A DNA stretch of 64,000 nucleotides from Flavobacterium agrisoli (GTDB lineage Bacteria; Bacteroidota; Bacteroidia; Flavobacteriales; Flavobacteriaceae): assembly GCF_016522065.1 (NCBI RefSeq), contig NZ_JAEHFV010000004.1:62001-126000 (forward strand), written 5' to 3'. Both the position numbers and the translations under genes were made by a program. This document shows, piece after piece, positions 44,019 through 52,436 of this stretch (its first letter is position 1; every line of letters starts with the position of its first letter). The notes below the pieces were generated by a model. The model did no database searches and was not told the origin of the DNA. It was given only the letters and a program-made list of their open reading frames with translations.

Positions 44019-44879
44019 ATGAAAAAAATAGTTTTTCTCTTTATTTTCGGATTTACATTAGGAAATATACAAGCGCAAGAGAGTGGTGTTTCCGACGATT
44101 CAAATAACGGAACTTGGTTAAATCATCGCTATACCATAAAATTAGGTGCTTATTTTCCGTTAAATACGACTGTGGTAAAAGTAGGAAACGAAAGCGGGAA
44201 TATTGGAACTGAAATCGACTTTGCTAAAGATTTGGGTTTCTCTAATTACAGTACTTCTTTTGTTGCCGATTTGAACTGGAGAATATCCCGAAGATCGAGT
44301 TTGGGTTTTGAGTATTTCCATTTGAATAGAAGTGCTACCAAAACGTTAGAAAAAGACATCGAATTTGGAGACAATACCTATAATGTAAATGCAAGAGTGA
44401 GTTCCTTTTTTGATTCGCAAATACTTCGCGTTTCATATGGTTATTCGTTTATCAGTAAACCAAAATTTGAAGCAGGTGCTTTAATTGGTGCCCACGTTCT
44501 TTTTACTGATGTAGGTATGCGACTTGAAACCAGCAGTGGAAGTGGAGCAGAAATTAAGGATAATTTTGATTTTGTGGCACCTCTTCCAGATATTGGACTT
44601 TGGGGAAATATAGCCATTGCTAAAAATTTGGATTTATTCCTTAACGGAAATTATTTTTATATAGAAGTAGGGGATTATTCGGGGCGAATTTTTAGTTACA
44701 GTGCTGCTTTTTCGTATAATGTACACCGTAATATTGATATTGAATTGGGTTATACTGGACTTAATTTTAAGGTAGATATGGAAAAAGAGCGTTTAAACGG
44801 ATTTTTAAAATGGGGTTACAATGGGCCTGCTTTAAAAGTAGCCTATGTTTTTGGTCGTCCGATTAAAATTAAAAACTAA
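44019..44879 (+). CDS. Outer-membrane beta-barrel protein, function unknown
   Basis: A 286-residue exported protein. A signal peptide (MKKIVFLFIFGFTLGNIQAQ) is followed by about ten amphipathic strands ending in aromatic residues, such as RYTIKLGAYFPL, SSLGFEYFHLNR, ILRVSYGYSF, FEAGALIGAHVLF and IDIELGYTGLNFKV, finishing in ALKVAYVFGRPIKIKN. This pattern fits an OmpA/OprF-size barrel without a peptidoglycan-binding domain. No specific family is recognised. It is divergent from the DUF5103 gene and has its own terminator. Confidence 0.75.
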   Translation: MKKIVFLFIFGFTLGNIQAQESGVSDDSNNGTWLNHRYTIKLGAYFPLNTTVVKVGNESGNIGTEIDFAKDLGFSNYSTSFVADLNWRISRRSSLGFEYFHLNRSATKTLEKDIEFGDNTYNVNARVSSFFDSQILRVSYGYSFISKPKFEAGALIGAHVLFTDVGMRLETSSGSGAEIKDNFDFVAPLPDIGLWGNIAIAKNLDLFLNGNYFYIEVGDYSGRIFSYSAAFSYNVHRNIDIELGYTGLNFKVDMEKERLNGFLKWGYNGPALKVAYVFGRPIKIKN

Positions 44880-44903
44880 CTTCTTATTTGTAGTTTAGAA
44901 AAC

Positions 44904-44947
44904 AAAAAACAGGCAAATTCTTAAAAAGTAATTTGCCTGTTTTTTTA
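44904..44947. terminator. Bidirectional terminator
   Basis: AAAAAACAGGCAAATT pairs with AATTTGCCTGTTTTTT. It lies between the outer-membrane barrel gene and the convergent methyltransferase gene. Confidence 0.85.
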
Positions 44948-44968
44948 TTGCTATTATTTGTTTGCTGC

Positions 44969-45736
44969 TTAATTTTTAAAGCAAAGCGGAATAATTTCTC
45001 CTGGTGCCAAACAATATTTTTTTACCAATTCGGGTGCTATTTTTTTGGTGTAATCTTCTTCAATTACAATAAAACCGATACTGCGTAATTTGTCAAAATA
45101 ATCACGACCGTAAATACGTACATGATCGTATTGACCAAAAATTTGTGCTCTTTCTTTCGGGTCAGTAATTGTATCGTCGGTAAAAGTTGTTTCTCGGTTT
45201 AAATCTTGCGGAATTTGTAAAACAGCCATTCCTCCAGGTTTTAAAACTCGGTATAATTCCTCCATGGCCTTGGTGTCATCGTGTATATGTTCTAAAACAT
45301 GATTGCATAAAATAACATCATATTCGTTGTCCTTAAAAGGTAAATGGCAAATATCTGCTTTTACATCGGCCAAAGGCGAATACAAATCGGTTGTTGTATA
45401 ATCTAAATTTTTTTGTTTCCGAAAAAGCGAATAAAAAGCTTGCTCGGGAGCAAAATGCAATAGTTTTTTAGGTGCTGAAAAAAAATCGGTTTGATCTTGT
45501 AAATACAGCCACAACAAACGATGACGCTCTAAAGAAAGTGTGCTCGGAGATAAAACATTGTTGCGTTGTGTGCCGTATCCATAAGGCAAAAATGACTTAA
45601 AACTTTTACCATCAATTGGATCGGTAAATTGATTTCCTTTTAAAGCCATCGCCAATAATGGACGAGCCAAATAACTCATTCGAATCAAAACAGGACGCGG
45701 AATAGTGTTTAATGCAAGTTTGAAAAGTTTTTTCAT
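44969..45736 (-). CDS. Class I SAM-dependent methyltransferase
   Basis: A 255-residue Methyltransf_11-type enzyme. The N-terminal half (LFKLALNTIPRPVLIRMSYLARPLLAM, FKSFLPYGYGTQRNNVLSPSTLSLERHRLLWLYLQ) is specific to a Bacteroidota family. Then the SAM domain: LLHFAPEQAFYSLFRK, YTTTDLYSPLADVKADICHLPFKDNEYDVILCNHVLEHIHDD and RVLKPGGMAVLQIPQ. The substrate is unknown. Start set at 45736 (MKKLFKLALN), since the earlier in-frame ATG lies inside the neighbouring repeat unit. Confidence 0.85.
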   Translation of the reverse strand: MKKLFKLALNTIPRPVLIRMSYLARPLLAMALKGNQFTDPIDGKSFKSFLPYGYGTQRNNVLSPSTLSLERHRLLWLYLQDQTDFFSAPKKLLHFAPEQAFYSLFRKQKNLDYTTTDLYSPLADVKADICHLPFKDNEYDVILCNHVLEHIHDDTKAMEELYRVLKPGGMAVLQIPQDLNRETTFTDDTITDPKERAQIFGQYDHVRIYGRDYFDKLRSIGFIVIEEDYTKKIAPELVKKYCLAPGEIIPLCFKN

Positions 45737-45745
45737 CAGTGATTT

Positions 45746-46261
45746 TTTCACAAAGATTCTCAAAGGAAGCGCAAAGCAAAGGCTTACAGAGATTATGCTA
45801 AAGTTTTAGGTGTATTTATAAATCTTTTAATGTTATTTTTAAGGATAGTGCTTTTGTAATTCATTAGCAAACCCAAAGGGTAATTGCCCAGTTTTAAGTA
45901 AGTCAAAATTTGGGAAAATGTACGGGTGTAAAACTTTCAACAGTTTTTAACTCAATTACAATTTTATTTTCAACGAGTAAATCGATTCGGTAGCCTTGGT
46001 CAAGAATTAAACCTTTATAGTTAATTGGTAATGAAAGTTCCTTTACCACATTTAAGCCAGCATTTTTTAATTCAAAGTATAAACATTGTTGATATGCTGA
46101 TTCTAGTAGTCCAGGGCCTAATTGCCGGAGAACCTCAATTGCTAATCCTATTATTTTATAAGAAAGGGCTTCAAGTTCTTTTGTTACGTTTTCAAATTCG
46201 TTGGACATTCTAAAAAAAAACTTTGTAAATCTCTATGTTTGCTTAGCGAATCTTCGTGAAA
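45746..46261. mobile_element. Small TIR-flanked unit carrying a GxxExxY gene
   Basis: TTTCACAAAGATTCTC (45746-45761) and the reverse complement of GCGAATCTTCGTGAAA (46246-46261) match at 14 of 16 positions and face each other. They enclose exactly one gene, the GxxExxY pseudogene. Inner stretches also resemble each other (GCAAA ... AGAGATT). The unit fills the space between the methyltransferase start and the map stop. No transposase is inside, so any movement would depend on other functions. Confidence 0.5.
45793..46208 (-). pseudogene. GxxExxY protein, frameshifted near its C-terminus
   Basis: The intact part (45903-46208) encodes about 101 residues with the family signatures KIIGLAIEVLRQLGPGLLESAYQ and GYRIDLLVENKIVIELKTVESFTPVH. 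It then ends early as FPKF. Reading on in the next frame from the GGG at 45912-45914 gives QILTYLKLGNYPLGLLMNY, then a basic tail with IKRFIN, to a stop at 45793-45795, the expected end of the family. One missing G-C pair explains the break. Family function is unknown, with a weak resemblance to PD-(D/E)XK nucleases. Confidence 0.75.
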
Positions 46262-46268
46262 TCCATTG

Positions 46269-47087
46269 TTATACAACTAAAGGCACTTTTCTAAATTCGT
46301 CTTCTTCGTTACTTTCAATTCCGAGTGCTTTGTAAATGTATTTAAAAGTCGATAAAATTTCAGGCTTTCCATCTATTAAAGCGACATCATGCTCAAAATG
46401 GGCACTTGGTTTTCCGTCGGCAGTAGTAATAGTCCAACCGTCTTTGTGTTGTTTGATATTTTTCGTTCCCAGATTAATCATCGGTTCGATTGCCACTACC
46501 ATTCCTTCTACAAAAAGTTTACCACGCCCACGTTTTCCGTAGTTGGGCATTTCGGGATCTTCGTGCATTTTTTGACCTAAACCATGGCCTACCAATTCGC
46601 GAACCACACCATAACCGTGCGCTTCGTTGTATTTTTGAATAGCATTTCCTACGTCTTCTACACGATTTCCAGCCTTGAATTCTCGTATTCCAACATATAA
46701 GGATTCTTTTGCAACTTGTAACAGTTTTTTGGTTTCTGGAGCTACTTCGCCAATTTCAAAACTATACGCGTGGTCACCGTGAAATCCGTTTTTAAAAGCA
46801 CCACAATCTACCGAAATTACATCGCCATTTTGAAGCGGTATGTTATTCGGAATGCCGTGTACTACTTGTGAGTTTGGACTCATACAAAGGGAATTCGGGA
46901 AATCATAAAGTCCCAAAAAGCTTGGAGTTGCGCCGTGGTCACGTATGAATTCTTCGGCCAATTTATCCAAATATAAGGTGGTTACACCTTCTTTAATTTC
47001 AGAAGCAATCATTCCTAAGGTTTTAGAAACGATTAAAGCACTTTCGCGCATCAACTCTATTTCTTCACGTGATTTTACTATAATCAT
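46269..47087 (-). CDS. map: Type I methionine aminopeptidase
   Basis: A 272-residue metalloenzyme that removes the initiator methionine from nascent proteins. All metal ligands are visible: Asp in SVDCGAFKNGFHGDHAYSF (two Asp), His in VGHGLGQKMHEDPEMPNYG, Glu in VAIEPMINLG and Glu in HFEHDVALIDG. The C-terminal tail of about 20 residues (ALGIESNEEDEFRKVPLVV) is common in Flavobacteriia. A TACTTTTG -7 element (47115-47108) lies 21 bases before the start. Confidence 0.95.
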   Translation of the reverse strand: MIIVKSREEIELMRESALIVSKTLGMIASEIKEGVTTLYLDKLAEEFIRDHGATPSFLGLYDFPNSLCMSPNSQVVHGIPNNIPLQNGDVISVDCGAFKNGFHGDHAYSFEIGEVAPETKKLLQVAKESLYVGIREFKAGNRVEDVGNAIQKYNEAHGYGVVRELVGHGLGQKMHEDPEMPNYGKRGRGKLFVEGMVVAIEPMINLGTKNIKQHKDGWTITTADGKPSAHFEHDVALIDGKPEILSTFKYIYKALGIESNEEDEFRKVPLVV

Positions 47088-47130
47088 AATTTCAAATTAT
47101 CAGTTGGCAAAAGTACGATTTTAAAATTAT

Positions 47131-48522
47131 TTAATTTGGATTTGCCATAATTTTAAAAAGTTCAGAATTTGATACGTAAAAACGGTTCGCTAAGCTAATT
47201 TCTGCCAGTTTAGCGCTAACCAAATTGTTTTCGCGAGTGTTGATTAAGAAAAGAGAACTTTCGCCAAACGAAAACAAACGCTCTTCTGAGTCCAACATTG
47301 TTTTGTTGTCATTAGCCAATTTTTTGATAATGGTTAATTGTTTGGTTAATGATTGTATTTCGGTTTGCTGCGCCTGAATTTTATTGGTAAGCTGCATGCG
47401 TTCTACATCCATCGTATATTCGGCTTCTTGAATTTTAAATTTGGTAAGTTTCAATTTACCTCGTTCTTTTCGTAAGAATAAAGGGAACGAAAAATCGACA
47501 CCAATTTTGTAATTATCCCCATTAAAATCGTCCCAATAATTTGGTTCCGAAAGGTACGAATAACCCAAGTTGATTTTAGGCAACAATTCGTTAGCATTTA
47601 ATTGTCGTTCCACATTTAAAATATCAATTTTACTTTGCAATGCATTGATTTTTGGGTGGTCTTCAATCGAAATGGAATCTGTTAATAATTGGTTGGTTCG
47701 CAAGGTTTCTTGAATGGTACTTTCAAGTTGTGTTTCGGGAATTATACCGTCTGCGAGTTCCATCGGAATGGCATTTTCTAGCCATAAAAAATTAGATAAT
47801 TCTAACTTGGCTTTAGCTAGTTTTAAGTTTGAATCTTCCAAGCTTAACAAGCGGTTTTTTACTGTAATACCGGCTTCAATACTATCGATGGCTGGTTTGT
47901 CGCCTTGTTCTATTAATCCTTGAATTCCTGCGTATCTCGATTGCGCATTTTTGGTATAATTTTGATACAATTGTACCTCTTCGTAATTTTTTTTCCAATT
48001 AAAATAAGCCACCGAGGCATCGTATAAAACAGCAATTGCTTGTAGTTTTACCTCCGCTTCACTTAATTTAATTTGCATTTTGGCTTTTCTTAAATCGGCC
48101 ATACGTTTGTTAATCCACAATCCTTGTCCAACCGGAACTGTAATGCCCAACGAAGCCAATCCATCAGTAGGTGTTTTGTGTTCGGGGTTTAAATAGTACC
48201 CTTCGTTATTTTCAAATCCTGCTTTTAATTCGATTCCATACCAAGTCGGAATTTTAAAACTGCTGTTTAATAACGAATAATATTCGGTGTCTTTGAATTG
48301 CTTTTTGGCATAATCCACTTCAATTTTAGGATCAAAAGCGCCGCGAGCCATCATCAAATCGGTTTGGGCTTTGTTCAAAATCAATTCGGCATTTTTTACC
48401 AACGGATGGTATTTTTTTACATAACCCAAAAATTCGTTGTAACTCAATTCTTCCGCAACAGGTTGCTGAGCCAAAAGCCATAAGGGGGTTAAAAATAATA
48501 TGTAGAAAAGCTTTTTCATCAT
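47131..48522 (-). CDS. TolC-family outer-membrane efflux protein
   Basis: A 463-residue precursor with a signal peptide (MMKKLFYILFLTPLWLLAQQ) and the long helical text of TolC-type channels: LSYNEFLGYVKKYHPLVKNAELILNKAQTDLMMARGAFDPKIEVDY, DHPKINALQSKIDILNVERQLNANELLPKINLGYSY. It forms the outer-membrane conduit of a type I exporter. The start at 48522 overlaps the TGA of the HlyD gene in an ATGATG junction, so the two are translationally coupled. It is last gene of the TetR-ABC-HlyD-TolC run. Confidence 0.88.
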   Translation of the reverse strand: MMKKLFYILFLTPLWLLAQQPVAEELSYNEFLGYVKKYHPLVKNAELILNKAQTDLMMARGAFDPKIEVDYAKKQFKDTEYYSLLNSSFKIPTWYGIELKAGFENNEGYYLNPEHKTPTDGLASLGITVPVGQGLWINKRMADLRKAKMQIKLSEAEVKLQAIAVLYDASVAYFNWKKNYEEVQLYQNYTKNAQSRYAGIQGLIEQGDKPAIDSIEAGITVKNRLLSLEDSNLKLAKAKLELSNFLWLENAIPMELADGIIPETQLESTIQETLRTNQLLTDSISIEDHPKINALQSKIDILNVERQLNANELLPKINLGYSYLSEPNYWDDFNGDNYKIGVDFSFPLFLRKERGKLKLTKFKIQEAEYTMDVERMQLTNKIQAQQTEIQSLTKQLTIIKKLANDNKTMLDSEERLFSFGESSLFLINTRENNLVSAKLAEISLANRFYVSNSELFKIMANPN

Positions 48523-49865
48523 TTCTTTTCTTTGGTTGTTTTTGCTTCTTGTTTGTAATAATTTGGTGGGAAACCGTTTAAAACACGCCAAATTTCGAAC
48601 CAAATTGGCACCGTATCCAATAAAGCTAAGGTTTGTGCTCCCGAACCAATACTTAATTCTTTAGGCCACTTGGCTTCGTTTTTATCAGGCGCAATTAAAA
48701 CGCGGTATTTTCCATTCGGACTAATAAAGTTTTCGATGGCTACAATGGTTCCTCCAAAAGTTCCATACGAAATATCTGGCCAGCCCGAGAAAACAATAGT
48801 CGGCCATCCGTCGAACCAAACACGCACTTTTTCGCCTTTGTGAATTAACGGTAAATCGATAGGATCTACATATGTTTCAACAGCAATTTCGTAAGAAGAA
48901 GGCATTATCGTTGCAATGGCCGTACCTTCTTTTATGGTTTCGCCAATACCCGATTGTAAAGCACGGTTAATGTATCCGCTTTGTGCTGCTTTAATATAAT
49001 ACATGTTGTTACGAATGCTGTAATTGGCATGCTGGTTTTCGAGTTTGTTAACTTGCGCTTTGGCATCATATTGACTACTCAAAGCGGTAAATTTATCACT
49101 TTTAGATTTGGCCGCTTTTTCTGAATACTCGGCATTTATACGGCTAATTTCAACTTGAGCGTTAATCAAATCGTTTTTACTGCTTAATAATTTATTTTCT
49201 TGATTGATGATTTTAGCTTCGGCTTCTTGCAATTTCAATCTTTTTTCTTCTACATCGGTTAAGGGTTTTAACCCTTCGCTGTTAAGTTTAACCGCACGAT
49301 TAAATTGAGTGGTGGCAATTTTAATTTGAGTATTAACTGCCACTAAATCCATACTGTCACTTTTTATTTTTAAATGTGCTTGTTTGATTTTGTTGTTGGC
49401 TTGTGCGAGCTTTAATTTTTTTTCGGCTTCAATGGCTTGCAGTTGATTTTCTAAACTCACTACTTTTGATTCGTAAGATTCAACGGCACTTTTTTTGGCG
49501 TCAACCTGATTTTTGGTGTTTGATACCAAATTAGGGTCCATGTATTCTTCTTTAATTTCCGAAATAAAAAGAATAGTATCACCTTTTTGAACAAAATCAC
49601 CTTCTTGAACATACCATTTTTCTATTCGTCCCGAAATAACACTCTGAATAGATTGCGGACGTTGATTGGGTTTGAGTGTGGTTACGGCTCCAAAACCCGA
49701 AATGTTTTGTGTCCACGGCAAAAAAAGCATGGCCAAAGTGAGTATTGAAATACCAATTATAATTTTGTTTAAAATTTTATAATGCGTTTTATTTTCAAGC
49801 GTGCGAATGGTTTTAAATTCGTCTAAAGATTGCTTGGGTTTATTGTTGTCAGAAATATTTAACAT
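48519..49865 (-). CDS. HlyD-family membrane fusion protein
   Basis: A 448-residue periplasmic adaptor. One inner-membrane anchor (IIIGISILTLAMLFLPW) is followed by a biotinyl-lipoyl-like half (SVISGRIEKWYVQEGDFVQKGDTILFISEI), a long coiled-coil hairpin of about 150 residues (VESYESKVVSLENQLQAIEAEKK onward) and the beta-barrel part (INRALQSGIGETIKEGTAIATIMP). It bridges the ABC protein to TolC. It starts 4 bases after the ABC stop and overlaps the TolC start, so all three are made from one message. Confidence 0.9.
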   Translation of the reverse strand: MLNISDNNKPKQSLDEFKTIRTLENKTHYKILNKIIIGISILTLAMLFLPWTQNISGFGAVTTLKPNQRPQSIQSVISGRIEKWYVQEGDFVQKGDTILFISEIKEEYMDPNLVSNTKNQVDAKKSAVESYESKVVSLENQLQAIEAEKKLKLAQANNKIKQAHLKIKSDSMDLVAVNTQIKIATTQFNRAVKLNSEGLKPLTDVEEKRLKLQEAEAKIINQENKLLSSKNDLINAQVEISRINAEYSEKAAKSKSDKFTALSSQYDAKAQVNKLENQHANYSIRNNMYYIKAAQSGYINRALQSGIGETIKEGTAIATIMPSSYEIAVETYVDPIDLPLIHKGEKVRVWFDGWPTIVFSGWPDISYGTFGGTIVAIENFISPNGKYRVLIAPDKNEAKWPKELSIGSGAQTLALLDTVPIWFEIWRVLNGFPPNYYKQEAKTTKEKK

Positions 49866-49869
49866 GGTA

Positions 49870-51528
49870 TTATTTTTTTTCGTCAGCTATTATTTTACCC
49901 TCTTCCATCGTGATGATGCGATTGCTTCTTGTTTTCCAATACGGATTTTTGGAAGAAACTATTATGGTCCATTTGTGCTCTTTTGCAGTTAGGAAATCAA
50001 TAATTTCTTTGGCAACATTTTCATCCATTGTATCGGTTGGGTCTTCGTAAAAAAGAATTTTTGGTTTGCGGATAATGCTTCGCGCCAATAATATTTTTTT
50101 GACATTGGAAGAAGTGAGTTGTTTCGCTTCTGGAAAAATAGTAGTTTCAAGTCCTTTCGGCAACGATTTAATCAAGGAACTCAATTGCAAACCATTTATA
50201 ACCCATTTCAAATCTTCTGCATTTATAGCGGGATCATTAAAAGTAATGTTTTCTAAAATGGTGCCTTCAAACGGTGTTTCGCCATTAATAATGCAGCCAA
50301 TTTGCGAACGATATTGTTTCAAGTTGATTTTTTTAAACGAATCGTCGTTGATGTAAAACGACCCAGCAGATTGTTGTAATAATCCCGATAATATTCGGAT
50401 TAAAGTGGTTTTACCCGAACCGTTTTTGCCCTCTAAAAAGATGTGTTCTCCTTGATCAATTTTTAAATTAATCATGCTCAAGGTTTTTTGATTGGCATTT
50501 GGAAAACGGAACATCAAGTTTTCGGTTTCTAAACTAATGTTGGTGTAGCAATTGTCGTAAGGTTCTTTGGTTTCTTCTTCTAAAGCCAAATCGGTAACCT
50601 GACCAATTTTTTCGGTGGCCGTTAAAACATCGTAAAAAGTTTCGAGTCCTAAAATGATTTTTTCTACCGAATTAATCACCAATAAAATAATAATTTCGGC
50701 GGCTACAAACTGACCAATATTCATTTCTTGAGAAATAACCAAATAACCTCCAACCGATAATAAAGTGGCGGTAATGAGTATTTTAAAACCAATCAATTGC
50801 ATGAATTGGCGCTTGATTACATTAAAATGCTGTTCTCTGTAATTTAAGTAACTACCCACAATAATATCGTTTTTTTCTAATGCATATTTGTAGTTTAACT
50901 GACTTCTGAAACTAAAATTATTTCGCGCAATTTCTTGTAACCAGCTGGCAACTTGGTATTTGAACTTGGATTCTTTTAAACTGGTTTCCATTCCGGTTTT
51001 GTACGAAAATTTAAAAATGAAATACAATAAAAAGAATAACAAGATTCCGAAAATGATAAAAAACGGATGGTATAACGACAACAAGATGATTCCGAAAGCA
51101 ATTTGTAATAAAGCAGCCGAAAAATCAATTAACAGTTTTGAAGTTCCTTTTTGAATGGTTAATGTATCAAAAAAACGATTAGCCAATTCGGGCGGATAGG
51201 AATTGTACAAGGCTTCGAATTTGATTTTTGGTAAACGGGTTGCAAATTCAAACGAAGAGCGAACAAATATTTTTTGCTGTAAATTCTCGGTTATACGCAG
51301 TTGCATCAACGATAAGATTCCGACCAAAGCCACGCCAATAATTACAATAATGATTAAAACAATCCAAGAAACACTGGCATGTCCGGATTGAATAAAATTA
51401 ATAATAGCCTGAATTCCTAAAGGCAAAGACAAACTAATTAACCCAGCAAAAATGGCGTAAAAAAATATTTGAATAACATCTTTTTTGTCGAGTTGTAATA
51501 GGTTATAAAATCGTTGTAATGGTGTCAT
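49870..51528 (-). CDS. ABC exporter with unusual nucleotide-binding domain
   Basis: A 552-residue half-transporter. About five or six transmembrane helices occupy residues 15-290. The ATPase domain has a normal Walker A (LEGKNGSGKTTLIRI, near 367-378), but the signature is LTSSN in place of LSGGQ (near 471), Walker B reads ILFYEDPTD where DEPTS is usual (acid order swapped to E-D), and the switch His is not evident in IIVSSKNPYW. So ATP turnover may be slow or absent. No peptidase C39 domain is present. Its neighbours are a HlyD adaptor, a TolC channel and a TetR regulator. The cargo is unknown. Confidence 0.85.
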   Translation of the reverse strand: MTPLQRFYNLLQLDKKDVIQIFFYAIFAGLISLSLPLGIQAIINFIQSGHASVSWIVLIIIVIIGVALVGILSLMQLRITENLQQKIFVRSSFEFATRLPKIKFEALYNSYPPELANRFFDTLTIQKGTSKLLIDFSAALLQIAFGIILLSLYHPFFIIFGILLFFLLYFIFKFSYKTGMETSLKESKFKYQVASWLQEIARNNFSFRSQLNYKYALEKNDIIVGSYLNYREQHFNVIKRQFMQLIGFKILITATLLSVGGYLVISQEMNIGQFVAAEIIILLVINSVEKIILGLETFYDVLTATEKIGQVTDLALEEETKEPYDNCYTNISLETENLMFRFPNANQKTLSMINLKIDQGEHIFLEGKNGSGKTTLIRILSGLLQQSAGSFYINDDSFKKINLKQYRSQIGCIINGETPFEGTILENITFNDPAINAEDLKWVINGLQLSSLIKSLPKGLETTIFPEAKQLTSSNVKKILLARSIIRKPKILFYEDPTDTMDENVAKEIIDFLTAKEHKWTIIVSSKNPYWKTRSNRIITMEEGKIIADEKK

Positions 51529-51545
51529 AGTTCAAAAATTGTATT

Positions 51546-52220
51546 TTATTTTTTTAAAATCCGCAAAACTAAATCAAAGTAAAAAGTGGTAACACTTGTT
51601 GGTGATTTGCAATCGGTTATGGTGTGTAAATGATCGTTTAAAAAATGTTGGTGTAAACTACCTTCAACGATGGTTGAAGCCAAACTTTTAGCATAAGGAT
51701 AATTCGGATTGGCATCGAAAATAAGTGCTGCCAAATCGTTAATTATGTTTTTGTACACTAAAAAATAACCTTCTTTATTATCATCGTCAACCTCTTTTGT
51801 ATACAGCGCTTTATTAAATTCGGATATAATAATTTTATTTAAAATAGATTCGTTTATATGTAAGGTGCTGTCGTCATCTACCACTTTTTCGGTTATTACA
51901 GCAATAGCTTTGTTTAATTTTTCAATCGGATTAGTTATGTTATGGATAGCGAATTTTATTTTGTATTCCATCCAACTCCAATACCAAGTAGAAAGATAAA
52001 TTACCAATTTGTGTTTGTTTACAAAATAGCGGTAAATAGAACTTTCGTTCGAGCCAATTCGTTCGCCTAATTTCTTAAAAGTAAAATGTTCTAAACCGAT
52101 TTCATCAATTAACAAGATGCTGTTTTGGATGATTTTTTTACCCAATTCAGATGTTTCTGGATCTTTTAGATACAGTTTTTCGTTAACTTTTATGTTTAAA
52201 TTGCCTAACAAAGTACTCAT
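51546..52220 (-). CDS. TetR/AcrR-family regulator
   Basis: A 224-residue regulator with an N-terminal helix-turn-helix (ILLIDEIGLEHFTFKKLGERIGSNESSIYRYFVNKHKLVIYLSTWYW) and a helical ligand domain without clear family assignment. Start set at 52220 (MSTLLGNLNIKVN), 19 bases after a TAATTTTG -7 element (52246-52239). It is first gene of the export operon, 17 bases before the ABC gene, so it probably regulates its own operon. Confidence 0.88.
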   Translation of the reverse strand: MSTLLGNLNIKVNEKLYLKDPETSELGKKIIQNSILLIDEIGLEHFTFKKLGERIGSNESSIYRYFVNKHKLVIYLSTWYWSWMEYKIKFAIHNITNPIEKLNKAIAVITEKVVDDDSTLHINESILNKIIISEFNKALYTKEVDDDNKEGYFLVYKNIINDLAALIFDANPNYPYAKSLASTIVEGSLHQHFLNDHLHTITDCKSPTSVTTFYFDLVLRILKK

Positions 52221-52238
52221 TTTAAAGTCTCTTTTCAA

Positions 52239-52246
52239 CAAAATTA
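52239..52246 (-). promoter_or_regulatory. -7 promoter element (TAATTTTG) of the TetR-ABC-HlyD-TolC operon
   Basis: The minus strand reads TAATTTTG, matching TAnnTTTG, 19 bases before the regulator start codon. Confidence 0.4.
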
Positions 52247-52436
52247 ATAGTATTACTTTTGATTCTGCGCTTTTAACAATTAATTATAGGATCTTAAGGC
52301 GAATTCTAATGTTATTTTAATCTTGGTTTAAGTTACTCTTATTTCTGGATGAATTTACTGACTTTATTTGACTGTTTGAGTCATTAGTTTCGAAAAGAAA
52401 TGGGTAAATTAGCAGTAAAGAAAAAAAAGGAACGAT

